Assembly: GCA_920105625.2 (NCBI GenBank) | Contig: OV050030.1 | Span: 319,910,368-319,974,367, forward strand | DNA length: 64,000 nt | Direction: 5' to 3' | From: Clusia tigrina | Lineage: Eukaryota > Arthropoda > Insecta > Diptera > Clusiidae | Shown: positions 33,472-43,535 of the stretch, one piece after another | Layout of the letters: every line of letters starts with the position of its first letter | How positions within the stretch are numbered: the stretch's first letter is position 1 | Notes under the pieces: generated by a model | Databases searched by the model: none | The model's input: only the letters and a program-made list of their open reading frames with translations | What the model was told of the DNA's origin: nothing | Translations under genes and position numbers: made by a program

Positions 33472-33992
33472 ATGGTGAAAACAAGTTGGTTGTACACGCT
33501 GCGCAAGGAGGAGCTGGTGATTTTCGCTGTGGAATTCGGCATAGAAGCTGCAGGAACCGTGGAAGATCTCCGTAAGCAACTTTCAGAGTTCCTCACGGAG
33601 ACAGAATTGACTGAAGAAGAACAAAACCGCTTAGAAAAGCTAAAATCCAGGTACGTCAGGAGTACGTCACCCAAGCTGGCTACGCCCATAGGTACCCGCG
33701 ATACGCTGGGTGTGGACAGGCCAGGGATATTCACAGGCGAAATATCAGCGACATGGGAGGCAGAGTTTCGGAGGACATCACTGCATCGCGCTGTGTCACC
33801 AACGGCCATTGACCAGCCCCACCAGGCACAGTGCGCCGGAGTAATCGATCATGTGAGGAAATGGTCTATTAAATACGACGGTGGCCGCGACCCGCTGGCA
33901 TTCCTTGAACGAGTGGTGGAGCTCTCGGAAGTATATGGGCTCAACAAGAATATGCTCCCACGTACCATGCCGGAACTGTTAAAAGATCGTGC
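33472..33992 (+). pseudogene. Gypsy gag (copy B), truncated by deletion
   Basis: Same start as the copy A gag. It is open through the TLRKEELVIFAVEFG and KYDGGRDPLAFLERVVELSE regions and is cut after LLKDRA. Beyond 33992 a filler and then LTR3 follow, so the frame runs on into LTR sequence and ends at 34074. All of pol and part of the next LTR have been lost. Confidence 0.75.
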
Positions 33993-34007
33993 CGGAACTG
34001 TTAAAAG

Positions 34008-35100
34008 GCGGAGCACGGATGACAACGAGAGCGCACCACACATACGCGAGCCGATCGTAAACACAAAGCAGTAAGCAGGCAGAGTGCAAACCAATCTCTG
34101 CAACAACAACAACACTGTAGCGACCGAAGGCGGAACACGGATGACAACGAGAGCGCACCACACATACGCGAGCCGATCGTAAACACAAAGAAGTAGAAAC
34201 CAATATTTTAACAACAACAACAGTACAGCGACCGAAGGCGGAACACGGATGACAACGAGAGCGCACCGATCTAAACACAGAGCCGTAAGCAGGCGGAGAG
34301 TGAAACAATATATTAACAACAACAACACTATAGCGACCGAAGGCGGAACACGGATGGCAACGAGAGCGCACCGATCGTAAACACAGAGCCGTAAGCAAGC
34401 GGAGTGTGAACCGATATATTAATTATAACAACAGCAAAGCGACAACTAACAGCAGCGATCAGGCCACACTACTGCAAGCAACAACTATGATGGACAACCA
34501 GCAGAAGTTGAAGGTGGCCTAAGGACAACTGGACCACAACAACAACGAGCACTGATCCCATGGCAAGCTTTCGCTATATAAGCGGAGTGAACCAAACAAT
34601 GAGTCTCTTTGATCCAGCATCGCCCCGTAAGTATACAACGCACCAAGCTCCTAGAGACGCACCAAGCTTCGAAATTAGTTACTTTGACTATTGACAATAA
34701 ATCAACGAAGACAGAGCCAGGAGTTTATGGTTTTGACCGACTCTCCCTGGGACACATACGCAAAACAGACAGAGCCAGGAGTTTATGGTTTTGACCGACT
34801 CTCCCTGGGACACATACGCAACGCAGACAGAGCCAGGAGTTTATGGTTTTGACCGACTCTCCCTGGGACACATACGCAACGGAGACAGAGCCAGGAGTTT
34901 ATGGTTTTGACCGACTCTCCCTGGGACACTACCACGAGCATACAGAGTAGGGTAATAATTAAAAATAATTGTATAGGAAATAGGTATAAAACTTTATAAA
35001 TAAATAAAACACTTATTAAAACTAACACTATTGGAATAAATTTCTGTAAGCGACCCTGGAACCCGCTGAGTTTTTACCCCAGCGAAAACGAGTCGTTACA
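34008..35100 (+). repeat. LTR3: 5'-truncated 3' LTR of the gypsy element
   Basis: Matches LTR1 from about 20737 to its end. The first 555 bases are missing. It keeps the repeat array, the four 58-bp units and the TTACA terminus at 35100. It is followed by the ATAT target duplication (35101-35104) and the continuation of LOA4. Confidence 0.8.
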
Positions 35101-36690
35101 ATATATACATTCAGGGGGTGTTCGAAAGAAGGGGTACTTTCTCCCCTCCTCTGGACTTTGGTTATTGATTAACTCGTAGAAAAGCTAAATGGTCTGGGAT
35201 TTAGAACACAAGGTTACGTTGATGATATCGTCATATATATTGTGGATGGCCATGCGGGAACCATTTGCTCCGTCCTACAATAGGCCCTAAGCGTGACCAG
35301 CAGCTGGTGCTGGGAAAAAGAATTATCCTTAAATCCACTGAATTTACAATAGTTTCATTAACCAAGCGATGAAAAGTTAATCTGACGAAACTTTCGTTAA
35401 CTGAAACATTTTTGATTATTCCAAAGAAGCGAAATAGCTAAGAGTAATCCAGGACAAAAAGCGCACCTGGAACTCTCATCCAAATTTCAGAAAAAAGCAA
35501 CAAGAGCATCCTTTCCATGCCAACAGCTTTTTGGTAAAACCTGGGAAATCTCCCCAAAACGCACATACTGGTCATATAACACCATAGTAAGACCAATGGT
35601 CCCCAATTGCCATAATAATTGAGAGGGAGGCCTGTGGTGAGGCCTTACGCCTTCAAGATATCTCAAACATAAAAGGTGGAGATCTTTGGGGGCATATGAC
35701 AATACTTGATCCCTTTCTGAACTTATAAGGTTTTCTGGCAAATGTTGAGAAAAATAATATTCACTACACTCTATAATCTTCACATTCCAGCAAGAGGTAC
35801 GTTTCAGGAATACATTACCAATATTCCACAAGATGCCCTGATACGGTATACTGATGGGTCTAAGCTGTAAGACGGTAGTACAGGAGCAGGTATATTGGGA
35901 CTATTATTCCAAAAAGTGCACCATATGGGTAAGACTCCCACAGTATTTCAAGCGGAAGTCTTCGCCATCGAAGCATGTATTCGAAAATGTCTTCGTAGAA
36001 GACTAGCTAGGCAAGCTGCCCTTAAGGCACTGAGATATTATTTCTATACGTCCATATTGGCTGAAGAATGATATAAAATAATGAATATACTAGAGCAAAG
36101 GCAACATTGTCACACTTTGTTGGGTGCCTGGACATGAAGGACACACCTGCGAATGAAAGGGCGGACTGCCTCTGCGAAAAGGGGGGCGATTCGTCCACTC
36201 ATTGGCCATGAACCGTTCTGCGGAATGGCAGGATGCTTCTGGCCAAAGACAGGCAAACAGATTTCTTCCCCCTAACCGAGGTATCTCAAAAAAAATACTT
36301 ATCTTGAACCGCGAAAGTTTTAGGATTCTAGTGACGTATTTGACAGGACACTGCTGCTTAAGGTATCACCTTAATAAAATAGGCCTCTCGGACATTTCTG
36401 ACCGCAGATTCTGTGGACACAACTCTGTAAGATCAGAACATATTTTATGTGAGTGTCCAACGATCAAAAGTAAAAGACAAACATTTTTGGGGGAGCTCCT
36501 CATAGACCCTCTCACAAATGGGAAACTTCGACCTTCCAAACTGCTCCAATTCAAAAAACCTAAGGTTAGAGTAAAACAGAGGGGCTAGTAAAATAGGTCC
36601 TTAATCTAAGTATATACAGAGTCTTGTATTTTCCATTATTGTTCCAATATTGAGAATTTCTCGATTAAAATAATAAAGAGTGTTTACTAT
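35101..36690 (+). mobile_element. LOA4: LOA-like element, right part
   Basis: Continues the RT begun at 19966 or 31539. It holds the second half of the RT, an RNase H and a C-terminal knuckle. The 3' end is not sharply defined. AT-rich sequence after 36590 runs into an errantivirus fragment at about 36690. Confidence 0.65.
35105..36588 (+). pseudogene. LOA4 RT (second half), RNase H and knuckle
   Basis: Reads EGVLSPLLWTLVID (after the usual RG.PQGG site) and the catalytic box YVDD near 35213-35224. RNase H follows with IRYTDGSKL near 35850 and FQAEVFAIEACI near 35950. The last frame (36202-36588) contains FRILVTYLTGHC and the knuckle-like CGHNSVRSEHILCECP. Several stops and shifts break the thumb and RNase H. 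It is clearly the same clade as LOA1 to LOA3 but a different copy. Confidence 0.7.
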
Positions 36691-38100
36691 TGATGTAAGT
36701 ATGAATATAGAGTATTTCGTTTATTTCTGTGGGGGATTTTGTTAAAGCGAATTTTTTCTTAATTGGTTTTCTATCTTACTTGGCTCATGAGGATTTATCA
36801 AATTGTTGATAACTATATTTATTAGGACTTGAAGTTGTGGGTAGTATATTTTCTTTTTAATCTGTCCGTAAGTTGCAATTGCTACATGTCCGCTTTCATT
36901 GGTGTGAAAATTGGATATTTGTTTTATAGCTTCTTCTTCGTATAATAAATCTCTAACGAAGTACGACCAATTTTATGTTCTTATTGTTTGTGAACATTTT
37001 TAATAAGCTTTTCTGCATTTGGTTTGAAACTCAATTTACCAGATATGAGTAAATGGCAACCTTTATATATTTCCCTACTATGCTACTAATATTTTGAGGA
37101 ATATCGTTTCTTTCAATGAGGTTTCTACGGTTTCCTAATACATTTTCGTATTCGCTCGATTTGTCTTTGGGTAAAATAATTTGGTATTTAAATTTATTGT
37201 TAATGGTATATCGAGAATGGGAAAATGATCATTGAGATCTTCTTCTTGGGAGTGGGTTGTTTCGTGTCCATTGAGTCCCTTTTGTATCTCAATTCTATGT
37301 GTTCTTCTTCGATGTCACCTGATTCGGCATTGTTTTCATTATTTTCCAGACTTTCTAATAATCCTCTTTCGTTTTCTTGGACATTGGTTCGGCTTAAGAA
37401 GCCTGCGATCCTATTATGTTTTCCTGTAATGTATTCCTAATTAAAATCGGATTCTCCCAATTGAACTAACCAACGTTGTAATCTTGGGATTATATCTTTC
37501 GCTTGGCATTTAAATTGGAACCATTTTAATGGTTGATGATCCGTTTCTATATCAAATATGGTCTGAAGTATTTTCCACTCCAAACGATAGCGAGGATCTC
37601 TTTCTCGATCATTGAGTAATTTTTCTCGGGATCATTAAGTGTCAGAGAAGCAGAAAAAACAGGGTGTTAATCTTGGGTAAGGACCGCTTCTATCGCTATG
37701 TTGCTGTCGTCGGTGACTATTTTGAATCTTTTCTCGAAGTCTGGTTATCTTAAGATTGGATGACTTGTAATCATATCATTCAGTTTTTATGTATTTAACT
37801 AGAGGGTAAGTTACTTTGGCATACTCCTTTATGAACTTTTTATAATACCCTGTTACACTTAATAAAGATTTTATTTGTTTCTGGGTATTAGATTATATTG
37901 ATTTTATTAGGATTTGGTTCTATTCCTTCAGATGTAAGAATAAGTCCAAGGAATTCGGTTTCCTTCAAAAAAAGTTCCATTTATTAATCTGTAGCTTTAA
38001 ACGGGCTTCTAAAATGTTTGTCAAATTCAACATGTGTTATAACGATGTATTGAATATTAATATATCGTCCATGTATACTATGCAGATTCTATTGATATAG
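36690..38100 (-). pseudogene. Errantivirus pol fragment (second locus)
   Basis: The - strand shows a decayed integrase (SPTEINEILYIHTYI at about 36690-36735, related to the copy A/B integrase but diverged). From 37470 to 38100 the RNase H/RT region resembles 14970-15550 closely, including the DHQPLKW motif near 37530 and the YMDD box near 38070. It ends abruptly at about 38100. LTRs, gag and env are missing. Confidence 0.6.
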
Positions 38101-38628
38101 CTTCCTCGTGGTACTCCTCCGCGTGGGTTTTCTCCACGTGTTCTCCACCGCGTGGGCTTGTTGGGAGGCAGTAGTGTGATGATGAAAGTGACTTATCAGT
38201 GTCGGGCAACTGGTGATCCCCTCATTTTGTGAGTGGTGCCGATGTGTCATGTAGGCGGATAAATCTTCAAGATTTATGCTCCTTACAAATGTTAGAAAAA
38301 ATATTTTTTAAAATCACAATGTCAAAATTATCAAGCGCACAAAATGACAAGTGACATGGACACTGTGGTATACCTCAACATTCGAAAAATTAAATAAAAA
38401 AATATACAACCAAACCTAAAAGAACAAAGAATTAAAATTATTAACAAATGCAAAAATTATTCTAACGGGAAATACGTCAGGAATGCTATATAAAATAAGT
38501 TCCGCTCAACAATTACACCAAGAACATAAAATGAAATTGCTAACGTAAACAGCAAACAATCTTTCATAGTATTTTTAGAAAATTTTCCAAGCATACTACA
38601 TTTGTCTACCACTCACAGATAGACAGTT
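38101..38628. other. Unassigned stretch
   Basis: No reading frame of interest. The left part (38101-38240) is relatively GC-rich with a short internal repeat (CCGCGTGGG near 38117 and 38147). The right part is A-rich. I cannot assign either to a known element. Confidence 0.3.
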
Positions 38629-38875
38629 TTTTTTAAATAACTCCGTTTTATTTGCAATCTTTCCTAACGGACACTAAGAAAGTTCTATAATATACAATAA
38701 AAACTTCCGAAAGAAGATTCAATACTATCCTTTCATATAATTTTTACAATAAAGTTATATACAATATTATCATTATTACATTTTCATTATTATTCATCAT
38801 TATTATATTATTATCATTATCACATTATTATCAATATTACATTATTTACAAAATAAAATAAAATTTAAACATTTT

Positions 38876-40185
38876 CTAGACGCAGTCGAAGGAAGCTGCT
38901 CGTTTAAGTCTGCACGTTGATTCCAACAGATTTAGAGCTAGTACGTTAGAGTGTGTTTTTATTTCCTCGTGGACTGTCGGTATGTTAAGGTCGTTTCGTA
39001 GTGTCCTGTTACTGACAAACCATGGTGCGTTGACAATCATCCACAAAAGTTTTGCTTGGAATCTTTCCAAAATATTTATATTAGCGCTGGCTGCTGAGAC
39101 TCACATCTGGAATCCATAGGTTTTATTATACTTTTATAAAGCAGAAGTTTATTATGCAATGTTTGCTTAGAGCTGTAACCCATCAACCAATACATTCAGC
39201 TAAGTTTGATGGCCAGTTGATTCCGTTTTGTAAAGATGTGTTTTTTCCATGTCAAACGCCGATCAAGGTGGGAACCCAAGATATTTGACATCTTCTGCTT
39301 GAGGCAATGGGCGACTATTTAGAATCACAGGCGCACAGGAACTCCTTTCCAAAGTAAAATTTACTTGTACTGATTTAGTAGCGTTGACCCTTATTCTCCA
39401 TTTCTGTTTGTGTTTTTGTAGTTGGTTTATGGCAGTTAAATGATAAGAGTTTGTAGCCATTATAGCGGTATCATCAGTATATGTTGCAATTTCAGTCTTC
39501 TCTGTCAGGGGTAGATCTGTTGTAAAAATACTGTAAAGCACAGGAGCCATCCGTTGTAAATGGCAAAATTGTGGTAGCTTCGGACTTAAATGTCACTCTG
39601 AAATGGCGCTCTTCAAGATATGATTTTAAAATTTCAAAATATGTTGAGGCAGTGAATTCTGTAGTTTCAACAGTATGCCAGGGTGCCAAACTTTATCGAA
39701 CATTTGTGTGATATCAAGCAAAGCTGCCGAACTAAACTGACCCTGTTCGAGAGAATTTCTTGCATTGTGATAAACTCCGTGTGCTATTTCGGTGGTAGCA
39801 TAGTGCTCTCGACACTCGAATTGGTGATTAGGTATGAGTTCTTTCTTTAGCAGTATTGGCTTAAGCTTACTCAACAGCAGCTTAATAATATCTCCTGGGG
39901 TAGTTGTTTGTACGAGTATATGAGGTTTATCAGACTTTTCTTGCACTGTATGTTTAATCCTGTCTTTTTATAATAATAGCGGTGCCACCACGTGCAGTGC
40001 CTGCTGGGTGACTTGTGCGGTATATGCTGCATTTGTAAATTTTTCAGAAACTTTCATTGGTGAAGTGAGTCTCTGATATTAGCATAATGTCAATGCTGCT
40101 ATCAACAATAAAAGTTTTGTCTTCATTACTTCGTTGCGAAATCCCATTCGCATTCCACATTGCAATTTTGATGGCTTGCATCATT
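38876..40185 (-). pseudogene. Jockey2 ORF2 remnant
   Basis: Starting near 40185 the endonuclease N-terminus is readable (WNANGIS, LISETHF, HPAGTARGGTAIII). Near 39895 the sequence jumps to the middle of the RT (LLLSKLKPILLKKELIPNH), so roughly 450 codons are missing. RT motifs follow: ALLDITQMFDKVWHPG, YTDDTAIMA near 39470-39490, and the C-terminal VNAPWFV. Stops and shifts separate these parts. Confidence 0.7.
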
Positions 40186-40204
40186 ATGTCATTTTAGAGA
40201 CGAC

Positions 40205-41066
40205 CGCTGTTAGCAAGTTGAGCATGGTCCTCATTTGGTCCATTAGGCATTTAAGCATGCTCCTTATTTCGTTCATATCATTGGACTGCCGTTGTAATGA
40301 GTCAGCACATTCTGTTGATGGGACACGGATTTTTTTCTTGCTGCTTTACCACCTGCGCATAAGTGCTTCCTGCTGGAACTAGTATTTGTGGTGGATTAAT
40401 AACACTGGATTTGTCTACGACCTTCTCTCGACGTGTTGGAAATGACTTTAGTTGCAATTCTTTATAAACAGTACATCCTCTATGATTGGCCGGATGGTTG
40501 CCTCCATAGAGTATACATTTAGGCTCTTGCGATCTATCCTTTCGTTGGCAATGTAATGTTGTATGGCTGCTAGCGCATTTCACGCATCTTGGACTATCAT
40601 TGCAGAATTTTTTCGTACGGCCATATGTCTGACATTTTGTGCACTGTTCAATTTCCCTTTTCTTTTTAGGTGACTCAAATTAAATTTTGGTGTGCACAAT
40701 ACACACTTTTGATGAATGATAATATATTATACCCATTTAGATTCACGTTGAATGGTTTCAACTATCGAAACTGGCAGATGATGTTATCATGCGACAGTAT
40801 TAATATTTGCTTGACTTGTGGCTGCAGCGGTGGATGTTGTTGTTGTAATTGCCGCTGGTACGGTTGCTGCTGCCATTGCATCTGCTGTTGAAGTTCCAAA
40901 TGTTGTTGTGGGATCTGCTGCTGAAGGCTTAACAATTCTTGCTGTTGTTCTTATTGTCGTTATTATTATTGCTCATATGATCGAATCCTTTCTTCTTGCC
41001 TTGATACCAATGGTTGAAGTTTTTGGATTTGTCGGATAGAATTTGTTCTTCTACTGTGGCCATTAT
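40205..41066 (-). pseudogene. Jockey2 ORF1 remnant
   Basis: ATG at 41066 begins a Gln/Asn-rich N-terminus that crosses low-complexity CAA/CAG repeats (40810-40960). The C-terminal part keeps CCHC knuckles (CVKCASSHTTLHC, then a third knuckle whose second Cys is Tyr: CILYGGNHPANHRGC) and KELQLKSFPT. Much of the central domain is deleted. Confidence 0.6.
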
Positions 41067-41180
41067 TTCTTACGATTTTCGTCGAATAGTTTTTGTCGGC
41101 TTTTTATGCGGCTTTATGACGGCTTTTAATTTATTATTATATTTTTCAATGGAAATTTTAGATTTAATTTACTTCACCTA

Positions 41181-42344
41181 TTATGAATTAAACAATAAAG
41201 AATCGAAATTTTCTTAAGGGAAATTTACTTTTAAAGATTTTGTTGTTTAGAAAAAACTCGCTATGTTAGTATAGTTTTTCAAGTAAAAGAAAACTCATAA
41301 ATTCTTATATTGCGAACATTTTATTTTCTGTATTGATCTGCTTTTTTTATAAATGGCTTTTGCTGTGCTTGATTGTGTCACAGTCAATGCAATAGCAATG
41401 CACAGTCATCTTCAGAAAACCAGCACAAGGCTTGCATTGCTGATTTGGTAAAAGGATTTGAACTGGCCCTGATCAAATTGCAGTCAATGCACTAGCAATG
41501 TACGATTGTTACCATTCGAATAAACGTTGTCAGCAGTTTTACCTGAGTTCGGTTTCTTGTTGGCTTGCTTAATATGCTATTATTATGAACATTATGTAAC
41601 TCGCGCTTGTGCGGCTCCTCAGCAGTGATTCTTCTATGTAACAGATAGCGCAAGTCATAATAGGGATGTGATGTAAACTCCAAGAGAGCGAGAGCTGGAA
41701 TTCATTAAATGCTGGATCGATTATAGTGGAGTGGGATGTATTTTTACATTTGATTTTGACGGATTAATGTTTGGCATTTGTGCGCTTGTTATATTTGCTC
41801 TTATGAGCGCGTTTAAGATAGGAGCGCGAGTGTGCTTAGTGCTTAGCGTTTGCTGAATCAGAATGCTTTATTGCGCATGAGCCGAAGAATCAAGAGAGAT
41901 TATCTCCATTGTATTCGGTGTATTTGTTGGTTCATTACCTATTTGCAAATGGGGACGTCGCGCCGGTTGGTACATTGATTTCGAATTTGTGTCTGTGAGC
42001 AAGGCAAGCTCATAAAGATTTGTTTTTTTTTTTTGGTTTTCTATATGGAAAATATCAACTTTTCTGTTTACTATTATTTTAGTGAACAAAAAGAAATGCA
42101 TTAGGCCACTGAGTGAAACTGTGTCTTCTTTTGGGTTTGAAATGACTGGTAAATTTATTATTTAATTATTAAACTACATATATTATAAGAACGCGTCACG
42201 CACATGAACATTTTTTAGTTCGGTTCGTACCAAAAGTTGAGCGATGAGGCAATAAGTTTAGAAACCGTTCATTTTAATCATTACAAATTCAGAAATGCTT
42301 ACAAGTGAGAGAAATAATATATAAGTATTTGTTAGCAAAATTAA
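41181..42344. other. Unassigned stretch, possibly BEL-derived
   Basis: No gene seen. A roughly 12-base word (CAGTCAATGCA) recurs near 41381 and 41482. About 60 bases at 42248-42310 (TTTAGAAACCGTT, then GCTTACAAGTGAGAGAAA) resemble 59793-59853 next to the BEL gag start. The stretch may therefore include BEL leader or LTR sequence. Confidence 0.3.
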
Positions 42345-42520
42345 TAGCAGATCGGACGGCAAAACCAGTCTCTAAAATCGGCAGAGTGGCGGGTGATCTC
42401 CGTGACCCCAGCTAAAATGGAGTGCGAAGTGACGCGGTGCTCGGAGTGGAATCCGCGTCGCTATCCAAATTACGGGGCGACAACTGTATTAGATTCGGGT
42501 TCGGGTGACCGGTCAAAAGC

Positions 42521-43349
42521 CAATGGAGAGGAAGCTGGAGGTGGTGCAAATTAATTTGCATCACCCCATCTCAGCATCGCTCGATTTAATTAAATTCATC
42601 GCAGAGAACGAAGTGGACGTAGCCCTGGTTCAGGAGCCTTGGCTCATCAGAGGAAGGTAAGCGGACTCGGGATGGATGGTTATCGTCTCTACATTCCACA
42701 AACACAAGATAAGATCAGATCGTGTATAGTTGCGAAGAAGGATATTAATATTTTTCTTCTTACTCCCTACAGCACTGGAGACCTTTCAACGGTAGTATGC
42801 GAGCACAGGCACATACCTAGTTTGTTGCTAACTTCCGCATACTTTCCGTACAACGAGGAACAGCCGCCACCACAGATCTTCCGGCAACTTATCGCCTACG
42901 GTGAGTCACGCGGACTGGGCATAGTGGCCGGCTGCGACGCAAATGGTCACCATGAGCTATGGGGCAGCGCTGATACCAATGGTAGGGGTGAGTCCATTTT
43001 TTATTACATTCTCTCCACTAGCCTAACTTTATGTAAAAAGGGAAATCAGCAAACGTTTCATAATAGGGTTAGGGAGGAAGTGATTGATATCACTCTGGCC
43101 ACTGGATCTAATACCATAAGGGTCGACAACTGGAGAGTATCTGATGCCTGTTCCTTTTCGGATCATAGTCGGATATGCTTCTCAGTCTACTCCGAGGTAG
43201 TGACCACACGGCTTTTTAGGAACCCAGAAAAGTCTGACTGGTCCAAATTCTCAAGACTGGCGACCCAAAAACTTACTTTGATGAAAGTCAAAGTCTGCGA
43301 AGGGACTGCTAACATTGACAAAGTAGTAAGTCGTCTTACGGGAATACTT
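42521..43349 (+). pseudogene. LOA3 endonuclease
   Basis: Opens at about 42523 (MERKLEVVQINLHHP) and runs through ALVQEPWLIRG. A one-base shift near 42655 moves the rest to a frame open to the Jockey3 insertion. That frame shows DGYRLYIPQ, GCDANGHHELWGSADTNGRG, VREEVIDITLA and FSDHSRICFS. The NLHH, QEPW, CDANGHH and SDH motifs of the nuclease are all present. Confidence 0.75.
43344..43349. repeat. Target-site duplication of Jockey3, left copy
   Basis: AATACT at 43344-43349 recurs at 47400-47405. The three bases before differ by one (GGG versus GGT). Removing Jockey3 plus one copy restores an open LOA3 frame across the site. Confidence 0.7.
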
Positions 43350-43535
43350 TTTTAATTTTTTTATTTTTTTTTATTAACGAATCTTATACAATATACAGAA
43401 AAGTTTAATAGTTGCACCTAGTAAATACAGGTAATAATAACTAGCAATTTTGATCGAATAAATTAAACAAATTAAAAGAAAAGCGTTAAATATTTTTTGT
43501 ACTTGCTAACATATAACATATAAATAAAATATCGG

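Larger units (their letters stand above)
23121..33992. repeat. Copy B of the 11.6-kb tandem duplication
   Basis: Direct repeat of 11533-22533. The left junction sits in a shared TTCCG at 23119-23123 (gag sequence to the left, LOA2 ORF1 to the right). The right end is cut in gag at 33992 and joined to LTR3. By eye the copies differ at about 1-2 positions per hundred at most. One 122-bp LTR unit and a 20-bp transposase segment are missing from B. Confidence 0.9.
38629..41180 (-). mobile_element. Jockey2: internally deleted Jockey element
   Basis: The - strand element ends in a short T run (38627-38634, the tail). It contains a decayed ORF2 (38876-40185) lacking most of its middle and a decayed ORF1 (40205-41066). 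Sequence similarity to Jockey1 is clear but not close. The 5' end is placed near 41180 by eye. No target duplication was found. Confidence 0.65.

Noticed and set aside
35487..35831. 114-codon - strand frame
   Set aside because: Opposite the LOA4 thumb and RNase H linker. No domain, and the + strand is explained by LOA4.
40800..41039. Val/Ala-rich and Cys-rich + strand frames
   Set aside because: Shadows of the Gln-rich CAG/CAA low-complexity part of Jockey2 ORF1, which reads on the - strand.
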